64,000 nt of DNA from Chitinophaga pinensis DSM 2588 (lineage in GTDB: Bacteria > Bacteroidota > Bacteroidia > Chitinophagales > Chitinophagaceae): positions 5,326,001 to 5,390,000 of the forward strand of contig NC_013132.1 in assembly GCF_000024005.1 (NCBI RefSeq). Direction: 5' to 3'. How positions within the stretch are numbered: position 1 is the stretch's first letter; the number at the start of each line of letters is the position of its first letter. Below are positions 33,202 through 41,038 of the stretch, piece after piece. A program made the position numbers and the translations under genes. The notes beneath the pieces were generated by a model, which was not told the origin of the DNA, made no database searches, and saw nothing but the letters and a program-made list of their open reading frames with translations.

Positions 33202-33768
33202 ATGCGCAAACTTGTTTCTTTCTTTCATGTTTCTCTGGATGGATATATCGCCGGCCTCAATGGCGAAATGGATTGGATAAAAGTCGATGAAGAGATATTT
33301 GAACATGTCGGTGACCGTGTTAAGGGAAGTGATACCGCATTGTATGGCCGTGTTACCTGGCAAATGATGGAAGGTTACTGGCCTACCGCTGGTGACGAAC
33401 CAAATGCCAGCAAACATGATATCGAGCATTCCGCCTGGTATAAGAAAGCTAAAAAAGTCGTGCTGTCAAAAAGTATGCAGAACGAACAGCTGCCCAATAC
33501 CACTTTCATTGGCGAGGATGTGGAAGATCGTATAAAAACGTTAAAACAAGCGGATGGCACTGAGATACTCATATTTGGCAGTCCTTCGGCAACACACTCC
33601 TTACTGCAATATGACCTGATAGATGAATTCTGGTTATTTGTAAACCCAATTCTGCTGAGTAAGGGCATTCCTCTCTTCAAAAATGTAACAGAGAAAACGC
33701 CGCTGACACTGGTAAGTTCAAAAACCTTCACCAACGGAGTCGTGTGTATGCATTATAAGAAAGCTTAA
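33202..33768 (+). CDS. Dihydrofolate reductase/RibD C-terminal-fold reductase
   Basis: 188 residues: RKLVSFFHVSLDGYIAG at the N-terminus, ALYGRVTWQMMEGYW, LKQADGTEILIFGSPS (NADPH-binding GxxS region) and DEFWLFVNPILLSKGIPLF are the marks of the YyaP/YwjB-like branch of the DHFR superfamily. It is a probable NADPH-dependent reductase of unknown substrate, not the folate enzyme. It may be cotranscribed with the P-loop gene 63 bp downstream. Confidence 0.9.
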   Translation: MRKLVSFFHVSLDGYIAGLNGEMDWIKVDEEIFEHVGDRVKGSDTALYGRVTWQMMEGYWPTAGDEPNASKHDIEHSAWYKKAKKVVLSKSMQNEQLPNTTFIGEDVEDRIKTLKQADGTEILIFGSPSATHSLLQYDLIDEFWLFVNPILLSKGIPLFKNVTEKTPLTLVSSKTFTNGVVCMHYKKA

Positions 33769-33831
33769 GAATATGACAGCGTATCGCCAATACCTCCTGT
33801 AAAACCATTCGCAACAATAGCTAGACCATAC

Positions 33832-34344
33832 ATGAGAATAGCAGTTATAGGTGCTCATAAAGTAGGGAAAACGACATTGGCAGAAGACCTTCTTGAACAT
33901 CTTCCCGGATATGTCCTTCATAAAGAACCTTACTATGAACTGGAAGAATCGGGATATATATTTGCAGAAATGCCAGCAGTCGACGATTTCATAAGACAAT
34001 TTGAATATTCGGTTGAGCAAATCCAGGCGGGCGGTTCCTATATTATATTTGACAGATCTCCCATTGATCTTTTGGCATATATACATGCTATTGATGAAAC
34101 CAAAGACATCGTGTCACTATTTGAAACTGCCCGGGAAATACTGTCAACAATAGACCTCGTTGTCTTTGTACCAATAGAAACACCCGATTTAATAACTTGT
34201 CAGCACTCGGATTTCCCAAAACTCAGATATAAAGTCAATGAAATACTGGATAGCTGGACATCGGATCTGGATATAAATGTCATTGAAGTCAGCGGCACTA
34301 TATCGGACCGCCGGCATCAGGTACTTAATAGGATAACGCAGTAG
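33832..34344 (+). CDS. P-loop nucleotide kinase-like protein (AAA_28 type)
   Basis: 170 residues. The Walker A motif is GAHKVGKTTL at residues 7-16, and IIFDRSPIDLLAY is the Walker B/DRS-type segment found in deoxynucleoside-kinase-like AAA_28 proteins. It probably phosphorylates or hydrolyses a nucleotide in the cytosol; substrate unknown. The stop codon lies inside a strong terminator hairpin. Confidence 0.85.
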   Translation: MRIAVIGAHKVGKTTLAEDLLEHLPGYVLHKEPYYELEESGYIFAEMPAVDDFIRQFEYSVEQIQAGGSYIIFDRSPIDLLAYIHAIDETKDIVSLFETAREILSTIDLVVFVPIETPDLITCQHSDFPKLRYKVNEILDSWTSDLDINVIEVSGTISDRRHQVLNRITQ

Positions 34345-34368
34345 GCTATAAGCTTACTGCGTTATCCT
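34330..34368 (+). terminator. Terminator overlapping the P-loop gene stop
   Basis: AGGATAACGCAGTA (34330-34343) pairs perfectly with TACTGCGTTATCCT (34355-34368) and is followed by GTTTATTT. The stem contains the last codons of the gene. Confidence 0.75.
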
Positions 34369-34483
34369 GTTTATTTCAGCGGAAGCCGCTCTCCTCCCTA
34401 ATTAAAAGGAGGACTCATTACTACAATTTTTAGATTTCCCCTTCTCTTTTAGAATTGTCATGATTTTATCAAAAATACTTTAA

Positions 34484-34534
34484 TTGTACCAAATGGTCTA
34501 ATTAGAATATATCTTTGTAGACCAAACGGTACAA
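34484..34534 (+). promoter_or_regulatory. SDR promoter between twin TetR-type operators
   Basis: -33 TTG at 34484-34486, a 23-nt spacer and an exact -7 TATCTTTG at 34510-34517. Two sites flank it: 34484-34500 (TGTACC-N4-GGTCTA core) and 34518-34534 (TAGACC-N4-GGTACA core). They are inverted copies of each other, differing only in three central bases. One covers the -33 and the other the transcription start, an arrangement that would allow tight repression by the TetR protein encoded downstream. The arm sequence resembles the box I recall for NemR-type repressors. Confidence 0.75.
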
Positions 34535-34540
34535 AATAAT

Positions 34541-35290
34541 ATGAAGAGACTAGCAAACAAAGTCGCCATCGTAACTGGCGCTTCAAAAGGAATAGGAGCC
34601 GCGATTGCCCAAAAGCTGGCTGCTGAAGGCGCTTCAGTAGTAGTGAACTATGCAAACGCAAAGACAGATGCTGAAAATGTAGTTTCGCTTATTACAGATA
34701 ATGGTGGTCAGGCCATCGCCTTGCAGGGGGATGTGTCAAAGTCCGCCGACATTGACCAGCTTTTCGCCCAAACGGTTCAGCATTACGGCGGAGTTGATAT
34801 ATTGGTCAACAATGCTGGTATCTATCAATGGGGCGCCCTTGAAGAAGTGACAGAAGAAGGATTTCAACGGCAGTTCAATATAAATGTGCTGGGTGTTCTG
34901 CTCGCATCAAAAGCTGCCGCCAGGAATTTCCCTGAAACGGGTGGCAGTATTATTAATATAGGTTCTGCTATATCCAGCAATCAGCCTCCGGGAAGTGCGA
35001 TTTATACCGCTACTAAAAGCGCTGTTGATTCTATTACACGGGTGCTCTCCAAAGAGCTTGGCGCAAGGAAGATACGCGTCAACTCGATTAACCCCGGAAT
35101 GGTAGACACAGAGGGTGCAAGAACTGCCGGATTTATTGGCAGCGAAATGGAAACTTTCATGGTGAATAATACCCCGCTCCAACGGGTAGGCGTACCTGAA
35201 GATGTTGCGTTAGTAGCTGCATTTCTTTCTTCAGAAGAATCAAGATGGCTAACAGGTGAAGTGATATTAGCCAGTGGCGGGGTGCGATAG
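34541..35290 (+). CDS. SDR-family oxidoreductase
   Basis: 249 residues, classical SDR: TGASKGIGAAIA for NAD(P) binding, NNAG, catalytic Tyr155 and Lys159 in YTATK, and GEVILASGGVR at the C-terminus. Cytosolic reductase or dehydrogenase of unknown substrate. It is followed by a TetR gene and preceded by two TetR-type operators, so it is probably induced by an electrophilic or quinone-like compound. Confidence 0.93.
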   Translation: MKRLANKVAIVTGASKGIGAAIAQKLAAEGASVVVNYANAKTDAENVVSLITDNGGQAIALQGDVSKSADIDQLFAQTVQHYGGVDILVNNAGIYQWGALEEVTEEGFQRQFNINVLGVLLASKAAARNFPETGGSIINIGSAISSNQPPGSAIYTATKSAVDSITRVLSKELGARKIRVNSINPGMVDTEGARTAGFIGSEMETFMVNNTPLQRVGVPEDVALVAAFLSSEESRWLTGEVILASGGVR

Positions 35291-35317
35291 TGACGTGTTA
35301 CAAATCTATTTAAAAGT

Positions 35318-35348
35318 AATAGCTTTGCCCCCAAAAGGCAAAGCTATT
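35318..35348. promoter_or_regulatory. Hairpin between SDR and TetR genes
   Basis: AATAGCTTTGCC (35318-35329) pairs perfectly with GGCAAAGCTATT (35337-35348). It ends 5 nt before the TetR ATG (35354), where it would cover the ribosome-binding region, and it has no T-run. It may reduce readthrough or limit TetR translation. Confidence 0.5.
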
Positions 35349-35353
35349 CTGAT

Positions 35354-35932
35354 ATGAGAACAAAAGATTTTGACGAGAATGAGATACTGAGAAAAGCCAT
35401 TACCATCTTCTGGCAAAAGGGCTATAACGCCACGTCGTTATACGATCTAATAGAAGGACTTGGTATAGGGCGTTCCAGTATTTATCATAGCTTTGGTGAT
35501 AAACATAATCTTTATCTGAAAGCGCTCGACCTCTATCAACGGGAGGCGACAGCCAGAATTACTGCTATACTGAATAGCGGTCCTTCTGTAAAAGAAGCAG
35601 TAGCTAAGCTGTTGCAAACGATTATATCTGAGATCGTTGCTGACGAGCATTCGAAAGGATGCTTCAAAGTAAACAGCGAGGTAGAACTTGCCCCCCATGA
35701 TGAGGCCACCAAAAAGATCCTCTGTGACGATAACGCTATCATTGAAGATGCCTTGTACCAGGCTTTTCTAAAAGGTCAGAAAGACAAGTCAATCAGTGCA
35801 TCTAAAGATCCCCAGGCGCTTACCCGCTTTATTTGTAACACCGTAGCAGGTATGCGGGTGTATGCAAAGTTCAGAAGCGACCGGCCCTTTTTTGAGGACA
35901 TTGCCGAAACAGCATTGTCAGCTCTTGATTGA
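35354..35932 (+). CDS. TetR/AcrR-family repressor
   Basis: 192 residues. The N-terminal HTH is FWQKGYNATSLYDLIEGLGIGRSSIYHSFGDKHNLY. The C-terminal ligand domain contains a single Cys near KGCFKVNSEVEL, the position used by members that sense electrophiles, so redox sensing is a reasonable guess. It lies 63 bp after the SDR and is the likely ligand of the twin operators upstream of it. Ends 2 bp from the convergent S41 protease gene. Confidence 0.92.
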   Translation: MRTKDFDENEILRKAITIFWQKGYNATSLYDLIEGLGIGRSSIYHSFGDKHNLYLKALDLYQREATARITAILNSGPSVKEAVAKLLQTIISEIVADEHSKGCFKVNSEVELAPHDEATKKILCDDNAIIEDALYQAFLKGQKDKSISASKDPQALTRFICNTVAGMRVYAKFRSDRPFFEDIAETALSALD

Positions 35933-35934
35933 TC

Positions 35935-37053
35935 TTAATGAGACTCTTTCTTTACCCGGTCCAGTATATATTTATACGCCTCCACATCTGCAGGTATCCG
36001 TACATCAGGTGCAAAACCTACGTTGTCAATTGTAAGCTCGGATAGCCGGCATGACCGTTGTGTAGGAATCACCAGTTCCACAAAAGGGAATCCTGGTGGA
36101 TTCAGCCAGACGACATCGCCATAGTCTACGATTCCGGCTGTGTTGTCACCAAAGACCGTCACCCGTTTACACTGTCGTGCCATACTCACAAAATTCTCTG
36201 CCGAACTTGCAGTACCTCTGTCAGTAATAATACTCACCCTGTCAGGATGCGGAAAGAACTGTTCTATCCTGATCGTATCTACGCATTTACCCGCAAGATT
36301 TACGAACCCTGTTTTTCTTTCTTCCAGTATTTTGACGGTACGACCAAAAAACTCCCTCGTCTCCTTATTGAGTTCCTGATTATTCATGGCTTCTTTGGAT
36401 AACTCAATTGATTCAGGGGATACCCTGACTTCCCGGTAGTATACGACATAGGGATTATTATAAATGAATGGCAGCAGGGAAGCATATGTCATATCATAGC
36501 CGCCGTCATTGCCCCGCAGGTCTACGATGAGATGAGGTATGGCTTTTAGCAGGGCTTCATTGGCTTTTACAAGACTATCAATTATCGGTTTGTAATTTTG
36601 TTCAAAAGATGGTAGTATCAGCAATACCGTGTTGTCGTCCAGTTGCTTAAAGGCAGTAGTGTTCCTGATGCGGGCAGCTGTTGTAGTCCCTTTATATAAT
36701 ATCTTTTTCAGAGAATCTGTTCGTTCACGATGTTGACGGACATACTCCCAGTTATATTGGGTCCTGAGATGCAGGTCATTGAAGAACGCCGTATACTTAC
36801 GGGTTAGCAGATAACAACTATCTATGCTATGTATTGCAGCGGACTGTTTGATCAGTCCTTTCAGCATCTTATCATAACCTTTTTTATCTGCGGCAGAAAC
36901 CTTGTTGGGAAACCCGGCATAAACAGTTTCTACCTTCTGCTGTACAAAACGCATGATGTCAGTACAATTACATTTTTCGGGTTCCTGTGCAAAGCCACTA
37001 CCGGCCATAATTAAAAGAAAGATCAGCATCATGCTGGTAAACCTGGAGGCCAT
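35935..37053 (-). CDS. Exported S41-family (C-terminal processing-like) peptidase
   Basis: 372 residues with a signal peptide ending GSGFAQ. The S41 core has LIVDLRGNDGG, the catalytic Ser in DRGTASSAENF and the GDNTAGIVDYG segment. There is no visible PDZ domain, unlike tail-specific proteases, so it belongs to the shorter S41 branch. Periplasmic or surface peptidase of unknown substrate. The gene is isolated, convergent with TetR. Confidence 0.88.
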   Translation of the reverse strand: MASRFTSMMLIFLLIMAGSGFAQEPEKCNCTDIMRFVQQKVETVYAGFPNKVSAADKKGYDKMLKGLIKQSAAIHSIDSCYLLTRKYTAFFNDLHLRTQYNWEYVRQHRERTDSLKKILYKGTTTAARIRNTTAFKQLDDNTVLLILPSFEQNYKPIIDSLVKANEALLKAIPHLIVDLRGNDGGYDMTYASLLPFIYNNPYVVYYREVRVSPESIELSKEAMNNQELNKETREFFGRTVKILEERKTGFVNLAGKCVDTIRIEQFFPHPDRVSIITDRGTASSAENFVSMARQCKRVTVFGDNTAGIVDYGDVVWLNPPGFPFVELVIPTQRSCRLSELTIDNVGFAPDVRIPADVEAYKYILDRVKKESH

Positions 37054-37231
37054 ACGTGGGAATGGGTTAATTGTGGAATTATTAATAACTGGATAAAGAT
37101 ATTATTAAATTGATAAAATGCAAATAAGTGAGGATTACTGTATCTTGGTTACATGTTTAGGAGACATTCTTCCGATGGATCATTCTTCTTAGTAGGATAA
37201 ACCTACATTTAACGCAATTGAAATTACACTT

Positions 37232-37888
37232 ATGGATGTTACCGACATAATAGACCTGCTCAAAGAAAAAGCGGATACCAGGTATCACGCAGGTATGCTG
37301 CGTTTCGGTATCGATAATGAAAAAGCCCTGGGCGTTAAATTACCGGAACTCAGAAAACTCGCCAAAATAATAAAAAAGAAGCATACATTAGCCCTGCAAC
37401 TATGGGAAACTGGTATACATGAGGCACGTATCCTGGCGTCATTAATTGCCGATCCTAAACTGGTGACACCTCAATTAATAGACAGCTGGACAAACGATTT
37501 TACAAGCTGGGATATATGTGATCAGGCATGTGGCAACTTATTTGACCGTACCCCCTACGCGATAGAAAAAGCACTTGCGTTCAGTCAACATGAACGGGAA
37601 TTTGTGAAACGCGCCGGTTTTGTATTAATGGCCGAACTGGCCATACATGATAAGAAAGCCAATGACAAGATTTTTATCCGGTTCTTGCCGGTTATAGAAA
37701 GGGAGGCATGGGACAACCGTAACTTTGTAAAGAAGGCTGTTAACTGGGCATTACGTCAAGTCGGCAAGCGTAATGACTCCTTACTACCCTTAGCGATACG
37801 ATGCGCAGAACGTATATTATTACAGGATAGCAAAGCCGCTAAATGGATAGCGGGAGATGCGTTAAGGGAATTAAACAGCAGGCTATAA
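37232..37888 (+). CDS. AlkD-type DNA alkylation repair protein
   Basis: 218 residues, all-helical HEAT-like repeats: ADTRYHAGMLRFGI, ALGVKLPELRKLAK, LIDSWTNDFTSWDICDQACGNLF (with the conserved Trp and Asp of AlkD) and WDNRNFVKKAVNWALRQVGK. It removes positively charged alkyl-purine lesions such as 3-methyladenine and 7-methylguanine without base flipping. Single gene with its own upstream region. Confidence 0.92.
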   Translation: MDVTDIIDLLKEKADTRYHAGMLRFGIDNEKALGVKLPELRKLAKIIKKKHTLALQLWETGIHEARILASLIADPKLVTPQLIDSWTNDFTSWDICDQACGNLFDRTPYAIEKALAFSQHEREFVKRAGFVLMAELAIHDKKANDKIFIRFLPVIEREAWDNRNFVKKAVNWALRQVGKRNDSLLPLAIRCAERILLQDSKAAKWIAGDALRELNSRL

Positions 37889-38140
37889 CAGGCATCATTC
37901 AAGGCATTGTATAGTCTCCTTCAGATATGTACTATCTATCGTTAATGCTTCGTTCTGCAATGTAAGATCAACGAAGGATAATGAATATCTAAAGCATATC
38001 AGACTATTCTATAAGAACCTCAGAAACCGGAAATATACTGCCATATACCTCCTACCACTCCGTTTATAGTCGCTTATCTAATTTAATGAACTTCCCTGAA
38101 ATGACCTTGCACTATCAAGTTTGCCGGAGCAGGGCTTCTA

Positions 38141-39060
38141 TTGCCCTATTCTCCTGAAAACAGCAGATTATTTTTGAATAAGACTATTTCACCCTGGCTG
38201 GCACTGGTAATTGTGCTAACGGCCCCCCTATTGTCAGTTATCGACGTTTTTATTATCAATGTTGCTATTCCGTCTATTAAATCGGGTGTTCACGCCACCA
38301 ATGCGCAGGTACAACTTGTCATTGCGGCTTATTTACTCGGCTATGCGGCTTTCCTGATTACCGGAGGGCGTTCGGGGATCATTACGGACGTAAACGCACC
38401 TTTTTATGGGGAATGATGGGCTTCACTCTTTTCTCCTGTTTATGCGGAATTTCTCGAACGCCTTGTCGCCGTACTTTTTCACTTCATCGTACATACGTCT
38501 TATCTGCTGTTAAGTGCCGTTTTCCTCCAAAATGGTCTTGGTCTCAGTACGTTGGCTGCAGGTTTATATTTTGTAGCGCCCGGCGTTCTGTTTACCATCT
38601 CTTCTTTTGCTGCCTCCCGTCTGATCCCTAAATATGGTGCACCCGTACTGCAGGTGGGCGTTGCTATTATCCTACTCACGTTCAGCTTACAGATTTTCTA
38701 TTTTAAACCAGGCGTAAGTGTGCTCTTATTATCTTATTATTTACGTTACAGGCTTTATATGGTCTGGGTAATGGATTTGTTTTGCCTTCACTGTTAAACA
38801 TTACACTTCGAAGTCTGCCGCCTCAGTTTGCCGGAGCTGCGGCCGGTATCTATTCCACTGTTCAGCAAACATCTTCTGCGTTAGGTATCTGCCTGATCGG
38901 TGGTGTCTTTTACTACTTTATTGGCCTTACCAAAAATGTGCAACTCGCCTATCACTATGGTCTCATCATCCACATCGGTTGCCTGATCATATTGAGCATC
39001 CTGTTATTGTGCTTACCTAAGACAGTGCAGGGACCTAAAACGGCAACTGTCGCAGAGTAG
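38141..39060 (+). pseudogene. Decayed MFS (DHA2-type) drug transporter
   Basis: The first frame gives TM1-2 (ISPWLALVIVLTAPLLSVIDVFIINVAIPS) and the GG after AAFLIT. At about 38371 the frame shifts, and the expected signature GDHYGRKRTF is readable in the next frame. After about 38465 there is a large deletion removing roughly TM4-8, and the text resumes with AVFLQNGLGLSTLAAGLYF in another frame. A third shift near 38750 precedes YGLGNGFVLPSLLNITLRS and the last helices. At least three frameshifts and one deletion make it non-functional. Confidence 0.85.
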
Positions 39061-39087
39061 CGAAGCATCAGAATCATATACCTCAGT

Positions 39088-39114
39088 GCAGCAGCTCCGG
39101 ATAATAGCTGCTGC
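39088..39114. terminator. Possible terminator hairpin
   Basis: GCAGCAGCT (39088-39096) pairs with AGCTGCTGC (39106-39114) between the MFS remnant and the sigma-54 regulator gene, which converge here. No good T-run, so weak. Confidence 0.4.
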
Positions 39115-39130
39115 GCTGTTATCGTACTAT

Positions 39131-41038
39131 TTACTCAATATATTCCTTCTTTATGCCCAACTTCTTCATCTTGGATTTTAACGTAGAAGGGTTTATATTC
39201 AAGACTTCTGCTGCCGCACCCGGTCCCCATATCCGGCCGTTACTTTTCTTCAGTACAGAAATGATATAATCCCTTTCATTTTCTACGATTGTTTTCATCG
39301 TCTTTTCCTCTTGCCCTGCCGTGCCTTGCTTCACTTCTATTGTCGGCAACAATATATTTTCAATAACAGTCCCCTTCGTTAGCAACACACTTCTTTCAAC
39401 CAAATGCTCAAGTTCCCGGACATTACCCGGCCAGTTATAAGCCATCATCTTCTTTAACACGCTCTCTGATATACCACAGATCTTTTTGCCTGCCTTATGA
39501 CTGTAATGATTCATAAAGTGATATGCCAACAATGGGATATCTTCCCGTCTGTCACGCAAAGGAGGTAATATGATCGGAAAAACATTCAATCGGTAATAGA
39601 GGTCAAGCCGAAAACGGCCTTCAGCGACTTCCTTTTCGAGATTTTTATTCGTAGCTGCGATGACCCGTACATCTACCCTTAATGTATCAGTTCCTCCTAC
39701 CCTTTCAATTTCTTTCTCCTGCAAAACCCGCAATAATTTCACCTGCAATTCCAAGGGCATTTCACCGACTTCGTCCAGGAATATCGTTCCTCCGTCAGCT
39801 CTTTCAAATTTACCGATCTTCCTTTCGAGCGCACCTGTAAAAGATCCTTTTTCATGCCCAAAGAGATCTGATTCGATGAGTCCTGCTGGTAATGCCGCAC
39901 AATTCAGCTTGATAAATGGTTGTCCTTTACGAGGTGACAATTCATGTATGCTATTGGCGATCTTTTCCTTGCCTGTCCCGCTCTCACCCAGTATCAGAAC
40001 AGACGTATCAGAAGGCGCCACCTGCGAAATATGATCAAAGACTGACAACAACAGGTGACTTTTACCCACAATCCCTTCAAAGCCTTCCAGGATATTTACG
40101 TTATCTGCAGCATAGATATCACCTTGTGACTTATCTGCTACACTGATTTTCTCAATCGCCTGCATCAATGCAAACTGCATCCTTTCAAGGAGCTCAATAT
40201 GCTCCGTAGCATACACATCGGCCCTTCTGCTATATAGCCCCAGACTAAATGGCTTTCGGTCGATCATCTGCATCGGCATTTCCAGATGGGTTTTTAACCG
40301 GAAGGTAGCCGCGAATAACTTTTTTAAACAAGGCTGTTTACAGATATGCTGAAAAGCCGTATCATCGTAAATCACAGCTGTTTCCGTCACCGGATGCTGT
40401 AATTGTAATGTCATCAGTTCATCTATTTTCTTTCCGCTGATGACCGCCAGCTCTTCCATGCCAATGATCTGATATTCATTAAATCCGATCCTCAAAAAGC
40501 CAAGCATTTGCAGATGGTCAAATTGCATCGTAATGAAATCAAATGGCATATAAGATTGCAGTGCTGTCGCTATAGTCAGCATCTTTTGCGACCAGGCGCC
40601 GGTATCATCGGGAATAGCCCTTAATACTTTACGTAGCTCCATTTCCTTATGATAACGGGCTTCGGTACTATGCGCGTGACGGTAACGGGCTATTTCAAGT
40701 GCTACCAGCAGGTCTTTCTCCCTGAAAGGTTTTACCAGGAAGCCATATGGCTGCGTTTGTTTTGCGCATGTCAATATTTCCTCGTTGGAGTTGGCGGACA
40801 GATATACAAACGGAATATTATCCGCAGCCAGCATCTTCGCCAGATCAATGCCGGTTTGCTTTCCTTTGAGGAAGATATCTAAAAGAACAAAATCGGGCCT
40901 TTGTTCTTTGATCATTTTCTGCGCCTGGGGTACTGAGCGCGCAATACCGGTAATGATATAACCGGCTTTTTCCAGTAACAGGCGCAAATAATCAGCTTCT
41001 ACAAATTGGTCCTCTACGATGAGAATGTGTTCTTTCAT
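39131..41038 (-). CDS. Sigma-54-dependent response regulator
   Basis: 635 residues: a receiver (1-120; IVEDQ acidic residues, VLLDIFLKG Asp, KPF), a GAF-like linker region (about 150-300), and an AAA+ sigma-54 activator domain with Walker A GESGTGKE, the GSFTGA loop that contacts sigma-54 and Walker B GGTIFLDEVG. The C-terminal Fis-type HTH is about 600-630 (GAAAEVLNINPSTLKSKMKKL). It opens sigma-54 promoters in response to the kinase encoded just upstream, whose stop overlaps its start by 4 bp. Confidence 0.93.
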   Translation of the reverse strand: MKEHILIVEDQFVEADYLRLLLEKAGYIITGIARSVPQAQKMIKEQRPDFVLLDIFLKGKQTGIDLAKMLAADNIPFVYLSANSNEEILTCAKQTQPYGFLVKPFREKDLLVALEIARYRHAHSTEARYHKEMELRKVLRAIPDDTGAWSQKMLTIATALQSYMPFDFITMQFDHLQMLGFLRIGFNEYQIIGMEELAVISGKKIDELMTLQLQHPVTETAVIYDDTAFQHICKQPCLKKLFAATFRLKTHLEMPMQMIDRKPFSLGLYSRRADVYATEHIELLERMQFALMQAIEKISVADKSQGDIYAADNVNILEGFEGIVGKSHLLLSVFDHISQVAPSDTSVLILGESGTGKEKIANSIHELSPRKGQPFIKLNCAALPAGLIESDLFGHEKGSFTGALERKIGKFERADGGTIFLDEVGEMPLELQVKLLRVLQEKEIERVGGTDTLRVDVRVIAATNKNLEKEVAEGRFRLDLYYRLNVFPIILPPLRDRREDIPLLAYHFMNHYSHKAGKKICGISESVLKKMMAYNWPGNVRELEHLVERSVLLTKGTVIENILLPTIEVKQGTAGQEEKTMKTIVENERDYIISVLKKSNGRIWGPGAAAEVLNINPSTLKSKMKKLGIKKEYIE

